From NCBI GenBank assembly GCA_028112705.1, contig JAOGYN010000017.1, positions 1 to 40,155 on the forward strand: 40,155 nucleotides of DNA, read 5' to 3'. This document shows, one piece after another, positions 1-8,787 of this stretch. The DNA comes from GCA-002712045 sp028112705. Its GTDB lineage: Bacteria > Pseudomonadota > Alphaproteobacteria > Rhodobacterales > Rhodobacteraceae. Position 1 is the first letter of the stretch; the number at the start of each line of letters is the position of its first letter. The notes beneath the pieces are model-generated. The model was not told where the DNA came from and did no database searches. It saw only the letters and a list, made by a program, of their open reading frames with translations. Position numbers and translations under genes: made by a program.

Positions 1-2
1 GA

Positions 3-107
3 TCTATTGCTTTAGAAGCGGCAAACCCATTATATGAAACAAGAGTTTACCGTGATGAACAGGTGAAAATTCAAGGTCGGTTAGTTGGTTTGATTAGGTC
101 GTATTAA
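3..107 (+). CDS. lexA: LexA repressor, C-terminal end (partial)
   Basis: Reading frame 3 is open from the window edge to TAA at 105-107 and gives the last 34 residues of a protein. It contains SIALEAANPLYETRVY and then VKIQGRLVGLIRSY, which match the end of the S24 peptidase domain of alphaproteobacterial LexA. LexA represses the SOS DNA-repair regulon and cleaves itself when RecA filaments form. The catalytic Ser/Lys and the DNA-binding domain lie outside the window. A lexA gene just upstream of gltX and gltA is a familiar alphaproteobacterial order and supports the call. The fragment is short, so the identification rests on these motifs plus context. Confidence 0.8.
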   Translation, partial: SIALEAANPLYETRVYRDEQVKIQGRLVGLIRSY

Positions 108-271
108 GATTAATTATAATGTAACAGTGATGCAATTATTGGTAATTCACTTTAAAATCCTTGAAAACTCCGTCCCAAGAAGAGTTAATCAATTAAGTTA
201 CAAAGATTACTAGCTATCTTGTTTAATTAGTTTATTTTACTTAGTACCCAAAAGACTAGGCTCGTTTTTAG

Positions 272-1693
272 ATGGATATTATTAAGATGGACGTTATTAC
301 ACGATTTGCACCCTCTCCGACAGGAATGTTGCATATAGGTGGTGCTAGAACAGCACTTTTCAACTGGTTGTATGCCAAATCTACAGGTGGTAAGTTTCTA
401 CTAAGAATAGAGGATACTGATCGGGAGAGATCAACCCCTGAAGCTACTGAAGCCATCTTTGAAGGCCTTAAGTGGTTAGGATTGAATTGGGATGGAACAG
501 TGCAATCCCAACATGACAATCAACAGCGTCACAGAGATGTAGCTAACGAGCTTATTTCCCTTGGAAAGGCATACAAATGTTTTTGTACAGAAGCCGAAAT
601 TGAAGAGATTAGAAAGAACTCAAAGGCGTTAGGCCAATCAAAATTATTTGAAAGTCCTTACCGTAATATCAATCCGAAAGAATATCCAAATAAAGCTTTT
701 GTTATTCGCTTAAAAACACCATTAATCGGAAGCACCGAAGTTATCGATGAAGTACAAGGTAAAGTTAGGTGGAAAAATGAGACTTTTGAGGATTTAGTTC
801 TGTTAAGATCAGATGGAAATCCGACATATATGCTCGCTGTGGTCGTAGATGATCACGATAGTCGGATCAGTCATATAATTAGGGGTGATGATCATCTATC
901 AAATGCAGCCAAGCAGGCGTTAATTTATGAAGCGTTAGGCTGGAGAGTACCCATTTTTGCCCATATACCTTTAATATTTGGCGATGATGGTAAAAAAATG
1001 TCGAAAAGACATGGGGCTACTGGAACTATTGAATATCAAAAACTTGGATATACTTCTTCAGGTATGAGGAACTATCTTGCTAGATTAGGATGGAGCCATG
1101 GTGACGACGAGTTTTTTAGTACATCTGAGGCAATATCATGGTTTGATTTAAAAGGGATTAATAAATCTCCAGCAAGATTTGATTTCAAGAAATTAGATAA
1201 TATCAATAGCAAGCATATTAATGCTGCAAATGATTCAGAATTAATAAACGATATTAATAACTTTAATGATGTGTGTGAAGAAAATAAATTAAATAGTTTA
1301 GAAATTTCTAAAGTTGAAAAAGCATTATACTGCCTAAAACAAAATTCAAAAAGAATCCCTGACATACTAAATAAAGCTCATTTTTTATTGATAAATCGTC
1401 CTATTATTTTAGAAGATAGAGCGGAAGCAGCTCTATCAATTACTGGAATACTCATACTAAAGGAATTGACCCCATTCCTAGAAGATGCTACTTGGACCCG
1501 CGAAGGGCTTGAATTTGCAGTAAATAATTGTCTCACTGAACATGATTTGAAATTGGGGCAGTTAGTACAACCTTTAAAAGCTGCACTGTCCGGACGGATG
1601 TCCACACCAAGCGTCTTTGATATGATGGTTTTGTTAGGACCTAATGAAGTTAATGAAAGAATATGCGACATAACGCATAAAGCTATTTCATAA
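272..1693 (+). CDS. gltX: Glutamyl-tRNA synthetase
   Basis: Class I aminoacyl-tRNA synthetase that joins glutamate to tRNA-Glu in the cytoplasm. At 473 aa it has the usual family length. The HIGH-type motif is HIGG at residues 21-24, inside FAPSPTGMLHIGGART. The KMSKR loop is at residues 242-246. LLRIEDTDRERS is the typical ATP/glutamate-pocket segment. YKCFCT keeps only one pair of the cysteines that form the zinc site in E. coli GltX, as in many alphaproteobacterial forms. Start choice is uncertain: ATG at 272 has an AGG 11 nt upstream, while ATG at 287 gives the family-typical MDVITRFAPSPTG beginning but no clear ribosome site. Alphaproteobacteria often have two GltX paralogues, and I cannot tell which type this is. 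Confidence 0.95.
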   Translation: MDIIKMDVITRFAPSPTGMLHIGGARTALFNWLYAKSTGGKFLLRIEDTDRERSTPEATEAIFEGLKWLGLNWDGTVQSQHDNQQRHRDVANELISLGKAYKCFCTEAEIEEIRKNSKALGQSKLFESPYRNINPKEYPNKAFVIRLKTPLIGSTEVIDEVQGKVRWKNETFEDLVLLRSDGNPTYMLAVVVDDHDSRISHIIRGDDHLSNAAKQALIYEALGWRVPIFAHIPLIFGDDGKKMSKRHGATGTIEYQKLGYTSSGMRNYLARLGWSHGDDEFFSTSEAISWFDLKGINKSPARFDFKKLDNINSKHINAANDSELINDINNFNDVCEENKLNSLEISKVEKALYCLKQNSKRIPDILNKAHFLLINRPIILEDRAEAALSITGILILKELTPFLEDATWTREGLEFAVNNCLTEHDLKLGQLVQPLKAALSGRMSTPSVFDMMVLLGPNEVNERICDITHKAIS

Positions 1694-1773
1694 TAGGTAT
1701 TCGAAGCTAGCTTAATATTTACTGGGAAATAATACCCAAAGTTCAATTGAATAATATGTTAAAAGGAAGAAAT

Positions 1774-3069
1774 ATGACCAAATCTCCAAAATCAGCAACT
1801 TTAGTTTTTGGTGAAAGGAATATTGAATTACCAGTTCATCAACCATCAATCGGTCCTGATGTTGTGGATATTGGGAAGCTTTATGCTCAAGCTGATATAT
1901 TCACATTCGACCCTGGTTTCACCTCTACAGCGTCTTGTGAGAGTTCAATAACTTATATTGATGGAGATAAGGGTGAGTTACTTTATCGAGGTTATCCAAT
2001 AGAACAATTAGCTGCGAAATCTCATTTTTTAGAAGTATGTTATCTACTCTTATATGGTGACCTTCCTGAGGCTGCACAATTAGAGGATTTTGAGTCAAGG
2101 GTTACTAACCACACTATGGTGCATGAACAAATGCACAATTTATTTAGTGGCTTCAGAAGAGACGCACACCCAATGGCCATAATGGTTGGTGTTGTTGGAG
2201 CAATGTCTGCTTTTTATCACGATAGTACGGACATTAATGATGAGACCCAAAGAGAAATATCATCGATACGCATGATAGCAAAAGTTCCTACAATTGCAGC
2301 AATGGCATACAAATATTCAATTGGTCAGCCTTTTGTTTATCCAAGAAACGATTTAGATTATGCAACTAATTTTCTTAGAATGTGTTTTTCAGTCCCGGCT
2401 CAAGAATATGAGCCTGATCCTATTTTGAGCCGCGCAATGGACAGAATTTTTACGCTACATGCCGATCATGAGCAAAATGCTTCCACCTCTACTGTTCGCT
2501 TGGCCGGTTCCTCTGGGGCAAATCCTTTTGCCTGTATCGCTGCAGGTATTGCCTGTTTGTGGGGACCAGCTCATGGTGGTGCAAACCAAGCATGTCTTGA
2601 AATGTTACACGAAATTGGATCATTTGATAGGATACCAGAATTTATTGCTCGCGCCAAAGATAAAGACGACCCATTTAGGCTCATGGGTTTTGGGCATAGA
2701 GTCTATAAAAACTTTGATCCACGCGCTACAGTAATGAAAGAAAGTGCTGATGAAGTTCTAGACTTATTGGGTATTGAAAATAACGAAATTTTAAAAATAG
2801 CTAAAGAATTGGAAAGAATAGCTCTTGAAGATGAATATTTTATATCAAAAAAGCTTTACCCGAATGTAGATTTTTATTCTGGAATTATATTAGATGCAAT
2901 GGGTTTCCCTACCTCTATGTTTACTCCAATTTTCGCATTAAGCAGAACAGTTGGTTGGATTGCCCAGTGGAAGGAAATGATTGGGGATCCTATTCAAAAA
3001 ATTGGTAGACCTCGACAGCTTTATAATGGTCCAACTGAACGAAATTATTTAGATGTAGAAAATAGGTAA
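1774..3069 (+). CDS. gltA: Citrate synthase (type II)
   Basis: Condenses acetyl-CoA and oxaloacetate to citrate, the first step of the TCA cycle. The catalytic triad is visible: His267 in WGPAHGGAN, His308 in GFGHRVYKNFDPRA and Asp366 in NVDFYSG. The length of 431 aa and the N-terminal beta-rich segment (FTSTASCESSITYIDGDKGEL) fit the hexameric, NADH-sensitive type II enzymes of Gram-negative bacteria. I chose ATG 1774 because AAGGAAG lies 5-10 nt upstream. An in-frame TTG at 1747 would add nine residues without family support. It lies 80 bp after gltX on the same strand. A 12-bp direct repeat (ATTAATTTTTTG at 3079 and 3095) follows the stop. Confidence 0.96.
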   Translation: MTKSPKSATLVFGERNIELPVHQPSIGPDVVDIGKLYAQADIFTFDPGFTSTASCESSITYIDGDKGELLYRGYPIEQLAAKSHFLEVCYLLLYGDLPEAAQLEDFESRVTNHTMVHEQMHNLFSGFRRDAHPMAIMVGVVGAMSAFYHDSTDINDETQREISSIRMIAKVPTIAAMAYKYSIGQPFVYPRNDLDYATNFLRMCFSVPAQEYEPDPILSRAMDRIFTLHADHEQNASTSTVRLAGSSGANPFACIAAGIACLWGPAHGGANQACLEMLHEIGSFDRIPEFIARAKDKDDPFRLMGFGHRVYKNFDPRATVMKESADEVLDLLGIENNEILKIAKELERIALEDEYFISKKLYPNVDFYSGIILDAMGFPTSMFTPIFALSRTVGWIAQWKEMIGDPIQKIGRPRQLYNGPTERNYLDVENR

Positions 3070-3143
3070 ATTGTATCAATTAATTTTTTGTTTTATTAAT
3101 TTTTTGTATTCGTTGTGAACAATTTAATAAAAAGACTTCAATT

Positions 3144-3818
3144 ATGACAGTTGAGTGGAAAATATCAAATAGTTTAGTGCTTTACGAAGACGCCGTATGT
3201 TTTATGGAAAACCGTGTTAATGGTATCATAAATGGCACTGAAAAAGAGTTAATTTGGCTTTTGGAACATCCACCAATATACACTTCAGGTACATCTGCAA
3301 ATACTAAAGATCTATTAAATAACTATAATTTACCAGTTTATGATTCAAAACGAGGTGGCCAATACACTTTTCATGGGCCAGGTCAAAGAGTGGTATATAT
3401 TATGTTAGATCTTAATAAGTATGGTCGTGATGTGAGGGAATTTGTCAAGAAACTTGAAAATTGGATTATTCATGTTTTAACATCGTTTAATCTTAAGGGC
3501 TTCACAAGATCAGACAGAATAGGCGTGTGGGTTAAAGGACCAAAAACACCATTTGGTGGTATAGACAAATCTAATGAATATAAGATTGCAGCAATTGGGA
3601 TTAGATTACGAAAATGGGTAAGTTTTCATGGTATCTCAATTAATATAAATCCTGACTTAACATATTATGAGGGTATCGTCCCTTGTGGCATTAAGGAACA
3701 TGGCGTCACTTCCTTTAATCACTTAGGGTTATCTGCTTCGATGAAGGAAGTTGATCTTGGTTTAAAATCTTCATTTCATGAATATTTCAGTGACTTGGGC
3801 AAATCACCGCAGTTATGA
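3144..3818 (+). CDS. lipB: Octanoyl-[acyl-carrier-protein]:protein octanoyltransferase
   Basis: Transfers octanoyl groups from acyl-carrier protein to the lipoyl domains of the 2-oxoacid dehydrogenases and glycine cleavage H protein. This is the first step of lipoate assembly, before LipA. The substrate-pocket motif RGGQYTFHGPGQ is at residues 70-81. Lys147 (in KIAAIGIRL) and Cys181 (in PCGIKEHGVTSF) match the catalytic Lys/Cys pair of the family. The 224-aa length is normal. No strong ribosome site precedes ATG 3144, but the next methionine (residue 21) would cut into the fold. It sits 74 bp after gltA; a TCA-cycle link is plausible but not shown. Confidence 0.95.
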   Translation: MTVEWKISNSLVLYEDAVCFMENRVNGIINGTEKELIWLLEHPPIYTSGTSANTKDLLNNYNLPVYDSKRGGQYTFHGPGQRVVYIMLDLNKYGRDVREFVKKLENWIIHVLTSFNLKGFTRSDRIGVWVKGPKTPFGGIDKSNEYKIAAIGIRLRKWVSFHGISININPDLTYYEGIVPCGIKEHGVTSFNHLGLSASMKEVDLGLKSSFHEYFSDLGKSPQL

Positions 3819-3958
3819 AAAAAACTAGACTAATAAGAATTCTGACCTAGTTAATTTCTAAAGATAGGTTAAACCATATGCTGATCCTTTTCAGGGATTC
3901 GTCATAACTAATAATTGTGGGAATTATCCCATTTAGGTAGAGCAAATAAAAAGATTAG

Positions 3959-3980
3959 ACTTTCATTAAAAATTGAAAGT
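3959..3980. promoter_or_regulatory. Inverted repeat upstream of ctaD
   Basis: ACTTTCA and TGAAAGT form a perfect 7-bp inverted repeat with an 8-nt AT spacer. It ends 10 nt before the AGGAG ribosome site (3990-3994) of the stand-alone oxidase gene. It could be an operator or a leader hairpin. I cannot assign a regulator. Confidence 0.35.
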
Positions 3981-4001
3981 TAACTAAGCAGGAGCAAAAT
4001 A

Positions 4002-5672
4002 ATGGCAGATGTCGCTGTACATGGTATTGAGAATCACGACAAAAATTTCTTTGTTCGCTGGTTCATGAGTACAAATCATAAAGATATTGGGATTTTATAC
4101 ATCTTTACTGCAGGCTTGCTTGGCCTAATTTCTGTTTCATTTACCATCTACATGCGCATGGAACTTATGGAGCCAGGCGTTCAATACATGTGTATGGAAG
4201 GTGCTAAATTCACTGCTCAAGCTGTTGAAAGTTGCACTCCAAACGGGCACCTATGGAATGTATTGATTACAGGACATGGTATTTTAATGATGTTCTTCAT
4301 TGTAATCCCAGCCTTATTTGGAGGTTTTGGTAACTATTTCATGCCCTTAATGATTGGCGCGCCAGACATGGCATTCCCTAGGATGAATAACTTATCCTAT
4401 TGGATGTATGTTGCAGGTTCTTCCTTAGCAGTAGCGTCCTTATTATCACCTGGTGGAAATGATCAGTTAGGTTCTGGAGTTGGTTGGGTACTTTATGCAC
4501 CATTATCGACTAATGAGGGCGGGTATTCTATGGATTTAGCAATTTTTGCGGTGCATGTGTCAGGAGCCTCTTCCATCCTTGGTGCTATTAACATGATTAC
4601 GACATTTTTAAATATGCGAGCACCAGGCATGACCCTTCATAAAACTCCTTTGTTTGCGTGGTCTATTTTTGTCACAGCATTACTTATTTTATTATCGCTT
4701 CCAGTTTTAGCCGGTGCAATAACAATGCTATTAACTGACAGAAACTTTGGAACCACTTTTTTTGATCCATCAGGCGGTGGAGATCCAATTCTTTACCAAC
4801 ACCTTTTGTGGTTTTTTGGGCATCCAGAAGTTTACATGATAATTGTTCCTGGTTTTGGAATAATTTCACACGTAATTTCAACTTTTTCAAAAAAACCAAT
4901 TTTTGGCTATTTACCTATGGTATATGCCATGGTGGCTATTGGAGCTCTTGGGTTTGTTGTTTGGGCACACCATATGTACACCGTTGGGATGTCTTTAACT
5001 CAGCAGTCATATTTTATGTTGGCTACTATGGTAATCGCAGTACCTACTGGGATAAAAATATTTTCATGGATCGCAACTATGTGGGGAGGTTCAGTTGAAC
5101 TAAAAACTCCAATGCTTTGGGCCTTTGGGTTCTTATTCTTGTTTACTGTTGGAGGTGTGACAGGTATTGTATTGGCCCAGGCTGGGATTGATAGAGCTTA
5201 TCATGACACTTACTACGTTGTTGCACATTTTCATTATGTTATGAGCTTGGGTGCAGTGTTCTGTATTTTTGCGGGCATTTATTATTGGATTGGTAAAATG
5301 TCAGGAAGACAATACCCTGAATGGGCTGGAAAGTTGCATTTTTGGACGATGTTTATAGGTGCAAATATTACCTTTTTTCCACAACATTTTCTGGGACGGC
5401 AAGGAATGCCAAGAAGATACATCGATTATCCAGAAGCTTTTGAATATTGGAATGTAGTATCTTCTTATGGTGCGTTTCTATCTTTTGCCTCGTTTATATT
5501 TTTTATAGGTATCGTTTTTTATACTCTACTTTATGGTAAAAAACTTACAGAAAATGCTTATTGGGGGGAGCATGCAGATACTTTAGAGTGGACCCTACCT
5601 AATCCACCACCAGAGCACACATTTGAAATCTTACCAACTCCCGACATGTGGGATAAACAATCTGGTCATTAA
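4002..5672 (+). CDS. ctaD: Cytochrome c oxidase subunit I, aa3 type (stand-alone)
   Basis: Catalytic subunit of a haem-copper oxidase in the inner membrane. It reduces O2 to water and pumps protons, with about 12 membrane segments in 556 aa. Visible features are the haem-ligand region ITGHGILMMFF, D-channel entry GAPDMAFPRMNN, FFGHPEVY (CuB His, proton-gate Glu, cross-linked Tyr), the WAHHMYTVGM histidine pair, K-channel Lys in VPTGIKIFSW and the haem ligands in AHFHYVMS. All key residues of an A1-type pump are present. AGGAG at 3990-3994 sets the start. No other subunit gene is adjacent on this strand. That matches Rhodobacter-type genomes, where ctaD is separate from the ctaC/ctaE genes. 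A second subunit I lies at 10280-12052. Confidence 0.96.
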   Translation: MADVAVHGIENHDKNFFVRWFMSTNHKDIGILYIFTAGLLGLISVSFTIYMRMELMEPGVQYMCMEGAKFTAQAVESCTPNGHLWNVLITGHGILMMFFIVIPALFGGFGNYFMPLMIGAPDMAFPRMNNLSYWMYVAGSSLAVASLLSPGGNDQLGSGVGWVLYAPLSTNEGGYSMDLAIFAVHVSGASSILGAINMITTFLNMRAPGMTLHKTPLFAWSIFVTALLILLSLPVLAGAITMLLTDRNFGTTFFDPSGGGDPILYQHLLWFFGHPEVYMIIVPGFGIISHVISTFSKKPIFGYLPMVYAMVAIGALGFVVWAHHMYTVGMSLTQQSYFMLATMVIAVPTGIKIFSWIATMWGGSVELKTPMLWAFGFLFLFTVGGVTGIVLAQAGIDRAYHDTYYVVAHFHYVMSLGAVFCIFAGIYYWIGKMSGRQYPEWAGKLHFWTMFIGANITFFPQHFLGRQGMPRRYIDYPEAFEYWNVVSSYGAFLSFASFIFFIGIVFYTLLYGKKLTENAYWGEHADTLEWTLPNPPPEHTFEILPTPDMWDKQSGH

Positions 5673-5864
5673 ATTGCCTTACTCTATCATAAATCAAACA
5701 AAAAAGTATTTGCGTTTGTCAAAAAGGTGGGTGCTATTCGACACTGTGATATGGTTCTATTGACTTGAAATAATAACAAAAGATTATCAAATGCACCAAA
5801 AAGTCATTTACGAATAGATAAAAAATTCAAATAAGGATTTGTGACAAAAAATGCACCACGCAAC

Positions 5865-6686
5865 CTATCTGGTAGTTAATGGTTTCATATCAGGAAACAC
5901 TAAGACTTTTCTGTAAATGTGCCAAGTCGCGTGACCAAAAACAGGCAATACTAAAATCAAACCTACGAGAACGATTATTGAACCCAAGAATAATCCAATA
6001 CAAATCAACCCTCCCCACAACATCATAGGGACAGGGTTAACTTTAACCACTTTAACAGACGCTTTAATGCCATAAAGTACGCTCACTTCATGTTCAAGTA
6101 TGAGAGGGAAAGCTACAGCAGTTGTGCAAAGAGCCAACAATGCAAAACAAAAACCAAATCCATTTCCCAAAATGATAAGGATCCAGCCCCGTGATGTCGA
6201 AATGACTTCCCACAAAAATTCAAAAATTGAGATTGGGTATTCATTTCCATACAACAAAGTATATAAAAAATTTGCTGTAAACATCCAAGCGCAGAAAAGA
6301 CCAACAAGCATAAGACCAAGAATTAAAATTGCTGGGATAGCAGGTGATTTTATGACACTGAAAACCGTTGCCCATGAGGTATCAAGACCTTTTTCCAATC
6401 TTCGACTTACTTCGTATAGAAATAGCGCAACAAAAGGACCCAGCAAAGCAAAGCCAGTCAGCATTGGAAACAATAACTGTATCGTATTTTGGTCAGAAGC
6501 CCAAAAATACAAAACAAAACCCATAAAGGGATAAAGAGTAATAGCAAAAAAATAATGAGACGGCTGTTGTAGGAAATCTTTCCAGCCAAGGAGCAACGAC
6601 CACCAAATATCTGTTGTTGATATTTTATTAACAGAAAATTGTATTTCGCTGGTGCACTCGGTTGTAACCAAACGGTATTGAGACAT
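5865..6686 (-). CDS. DUF2189-type integral membrane protein
   Basis: A 273-aa polytopic membrane protein with about six hydrophobic segments. After a soluble N-terminus come DIWWSLLLGWKDF and a first segment near FFAITLYPFMGFVLYF. LTGFALLGPFVALFLYEVSRRLEKG and a C-terminal VFGHATWHIYRK tail follow. From memory, the LLGPFVA and YEVSRRLE segments are typical of the DUF2189 family, which is often found near cytochrome oxidase genes in Alphaproteobacteria. No biochemical function is known to me. I chose ATG 6686 because GGAGG lies 7 nt upstream; a TTG two codons earlier is open but less likely. It is the last gene of the oxidase cluster, 95 bp after ctaB, which suggests a role in oxidase or copper/haem handling. 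That role is inference. Confidence 0.75.
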   Translation of the reverse strand: MSQYRLVTTECTSEIQFSVNKISTTDIWWSLLLGWKDFLQQPSHYFFAITLYPFMGFVLYFWASDQNTIQLLFPMLTGFALLGPFVALFLYEVSRRLEKGLDTSWATVFSVIKSPAIPAILILGLMLVGLFCAWMFTANFLYTLLYGNEYPISIFEFLWEVISTSRGWILIILGNGFGFCFALLALCTTAVAFPLILEHEVSVLYGIKASVKVVKVNPVPMMLWGGLICIGLFLGSIIVLVGLILVLPVFGHATWHIYRKVLVFPDMKPLTTR

Positions 6687-6781
6687 TACCAAACCTCCAA
6701 TTTTAACAAACCAAAAGAAACCAGTCTCTTGGGCTTAAAATTAATCTTCCCCCATATATTTTTCCCTTCACCCGGATGGAG

Positions 6782-7708
6782 TTAAACGAGCGACCAAATT
6801 ATTGAATCCACTAGTAGCGCTGCAAAAATGTAAAACAAATACTTTATCGAGTAAACGAAGAGCTTTTTTTCATTCCCAAAATTAGGATCCTTTGGATTGA
6901 CAACTAAGACCTTCCAACTGTGCCAGATGAATATAGACCCAGTTATCGTAGCAAAGATTCCATAGAATAAACTTGCTGAACCTACCATCCAAGGCATCAA
7001 ACCCACGGGTCCCAACACTAAAGAATAAACAAAAATTTGCAATTGTGTTGACCGTCGACCTGCAACAATAGGCATCATAGGAACGTTAGCATTTTCGTAA
7101 TCACGAAATTTATACAGCGCGAGGGCCCAAAAATGCGGAGGCGTCCAAAGAAAGATAATCATAAACAAAATACATCCCTCAATTGTCACAGAGCCTGTTA
7201 CAGCCGCACATCCAATCAAAGGTGGAAGAGCACCAGATGCCCCCCCAATTACAATGTTATGTGGCGTTCGAAATTTAAGCCACATCGTATAGATTACTGC
7301 ATAAAATAAAATTGTGATTGCCAACAAAAGTGCTGCAATTAAGTTTGTTGAAATGGCAAGTAATATTATAGATAAGGTCGCACATGTCAATCCAAACAGA
7401 AGTGCTTCACGTGAAGATAACCGACCAGACGGTATTGGTCTGTTTGCAGTACGTGACATCTTTGAGTCAGTATCAGCATCATACCACATATTAAGTGCAC
7501 CAGCTGAACCCGCTCCAATAGCAATAGCAATTATAGCAATTATAGCATTGGCCGCGCCGATACTTCCAGGCGCAATCATCATCCCAACAACTGCCGTAAA
7601 AATAGCTAAAGACATAACACGAGGTTTTGCTAAAGCTAAAAAATCAGGAACTTTACCAAAATAGTTACGTCTAATATTATGTTTTAAATTTTCTGTTAGT
7701 ATCGTCAT
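6782..7708 (-). CDS. ctaB: Protoheme IX farnesyltransferase (haem O synthase)
   Basis: A UbiA-family prenyltransferase in the membrane that adds a farnesyl chain to haem b to make haem O, the precursor of the haem a needed by aa3 oxidases. The first Asp-rich motif is NMWYDADTDSKMSRTANRP, and the second part of the site is in FRDYENANVPMMP. GGASGALPPLIGCAAVTG is also diagnostic. The 308 aa hold about nine hydrophobic segments, the usual size. It lies 131 bp after the pseudoazurin gene in the oxidase cluster. That gap holds an imperfect dyad (TTAATCAA and TTGGTTAA) near 7780. Its position supports a role in maturing one or both oxidases here. Confidence 0.95.
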   Translation of the reverse strand: MTILTENLKHNIRRNYFGKVPDFLALAKPRVMSLAIFTAVVGMMIAPGSIGAANAIIAIIAIAIGAGSAGALNMWYDADTDSKMSRTANRPIPSGRLSSREALLFGLTCATLSIILLAISTNLIAALLLAITILFYAVIYTMWLKFRTPHNIVIGGASGALPPLIGCAAVTGSVTIEGCILFMIIFLWTPPHFWALALYKFRDYENANVPMMPIVAGRRSTQLQIFVYSLVLGPVGLMPWMVGSASLFYGIFATITGSIFIWHSWKVLVVNPKDPNFGNEKKLFVYSIKYLFYIFAALLVDSIIWSLV

Positions 7709-7839
7709 TTAAAAATCACCACTTGGCCCTATATAAAATTATTACAAAAGTCTTTCTACTTACTCGCATAGAACTTAATCAACTGATTGGTTAATTGAAT
7801 GCGAACGCTAATGTACGTAAATTAATAAACCGCAGTGCA

Positions 7840-8307
7840 CTACAATCCAGCAAACAGTATTTTAAATCTATCTTTTGCCTTGCCCCGTTGCTTAACTTTA
7901 GCAGCCTTTTTGATATCATCCGCTGAAACTTCGCCAACCTGTATTAATGCTATCATACCCATTTGATAATGCGGTTTGCATTTAATCCCATACAATCCCT
8001 CAACATCTAACTGAACCATAAACTCTTTATTCATTTTGCTTTTGAATTTTTTAGCTCCTTTGGGGATCATTTTTTTTATCGTTTCTGCGTTATGCCCTTT
8101 TGATGTTGGTAAAAATTTTATACAGTCCCCGGCAGCCGCCAAAACGAAAGATGGTTCAAAAACCATTTTCATCTTAGGGTCGGTTTTACTCTTATTTAGC
8201 ATTTTGATTTCGTGGATCTTTCCACCTTCACAGTCGGCCGCATTCGCTACCGAATATGAACTACAAAATATTGCCACCAATACAATGGCCATGCACCTTG
8301 AAAACAT
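7840..8307 (-). CDS. Pseudoazurin (periplasmic type I copper protein)
   Basis: A 155-aa cupredoxin with a Sec signal peptide (residues 1-23, cleavage likely after ANA). The type I copper ligands are His72 (KGHNAE), Cys110, His113 and Met118 (GIKCKPHYQMGM). Their spacing of 38, 3 and 5 residues matches that of classical pseudoazurin (His40, Cys78, His81, Met86), and the basic C-terminal helix (KKAAKVKQRGKAKDR) is also typical. Pseudoazurins carry single electrons in the periplasm, often to nitrite reductase or peroxidases. Here it sits inside an oxidase cluster, so it may donate to this oxidase in place of cytochrome c; that is inference. GAGGTG just upstream of ATG 8307 sets the start. Amicyanin is an alternative but has different spacing. 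Confidence 0.88.
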   Translation of the reverse strand: MFSRCMAIVLVAIFCSSYSVANAADCEGGKIHEIKMLNKSKTDPKMKMVFEPSFVLAAAGDCIKFLPTSKGHNAETIKKMIPKGAKKFKSKMNKEFMVQLDVEGLYGIKCKPHYQMGMIALIQVGEVSADDIKKAAKVKQRGKAKDRFKILFAGL

Positions 8308-8353
8308 TATTTCACCTCACTTTTTATCTGATTGGGTTCCTTTTTCCAAAACT

Positions 8354-8372
8354 GCTGATTAGTCGTATCAGC
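8354..8372 (-). terminator. Hairpin between oxidase subunit IV and pseudoazurin genes
   Basis: GCTGAT and ATCAGC form a perfect 6-bp stem with a 7-nt loop in the 102-bp gap after the subunit IV stop. On the minus strand it is followed only by a short T run (GTTTTGG). It may be a weak terminator or processing hairpin that lets pseudoazurin be expressed at a different level from the oxidase. Confidence 0.3.
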
Positions 8373-8409
8373 TTGGATTTCAACGGGGGCCAAACAGCAA
8401 ATTATAAAA

Positions 8410-8778
8410 TTATCCCCCATCAAAAAAAATAAATCGTGTTAAGACAGTATAGTTGGATTCTATCGCCATAATCGCCACGAAAACCAAAACTGCTATCGGT
8501 GGCAGAAGGACAGCATAAGTCAAGGAAAGCCTTTCCCATATAATATGCATAAAAATCGCTACGATTAGACCAGCTTTTACGAACATAAAGAAGAGAATCA
8601 AAGTCCACCGCAAGTAACCTTGAACTCCCATGAAATCAATCGCATACGAACAGGCGCTCAGGACAAATAACCATCCCCACACAACAAAATATACCTTTAA
8701 TGGATGCGCTTGATGGCCATCAGCAGGTATTTCTGTAGCGCTGAATTGATCATTATGACTGTTATTAGATTCTACCAT
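8410..8778 (-). CDS. Cytochrome c oxidase subunit IV (prokaryotic CtaF/CoxD type)
   Basis: A 122-aa membrane protein with three hydrophobic segments (VVWGWLFVLSACSYAIDF, then WTLILFFMFVKAGLIVAIFMH, then LLPPIAVLVFVAIMAIES). The central KAGLIVAIFMHI..E.. pattern is typical of the small fourth subunit (COX4_pro family) of bacterial oxidases. It helps stability and assembly of the complex and has no catalytic metals. The His-containing soluble N-terminus is variable in the family. It starts 9 nt after the second subunit III gene, so it is surely cotranscribed. Confidence 0.85.
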   Translation of the reverse strand: MVESNNSHNDQFSATEIPADGHQAHPLKVYFVVWGWLFVLSACSYAIDFMGVQGYLRWTLILFFMFVKAGLIVAIFMHIIWERLSLTYAVLLPPIAVLVFVAIMAIESNYTVLTRFIFFDGG

Positions 8779-8787
8779 GTTTAATCC

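Noticed and set aside
3079..3106. Direct repeat ATTAATTTTTTG after gltA as a repeat element or array
   Set aside because: Two copies in a T-rich spacer with no further units; most likely simple-sequence bias.
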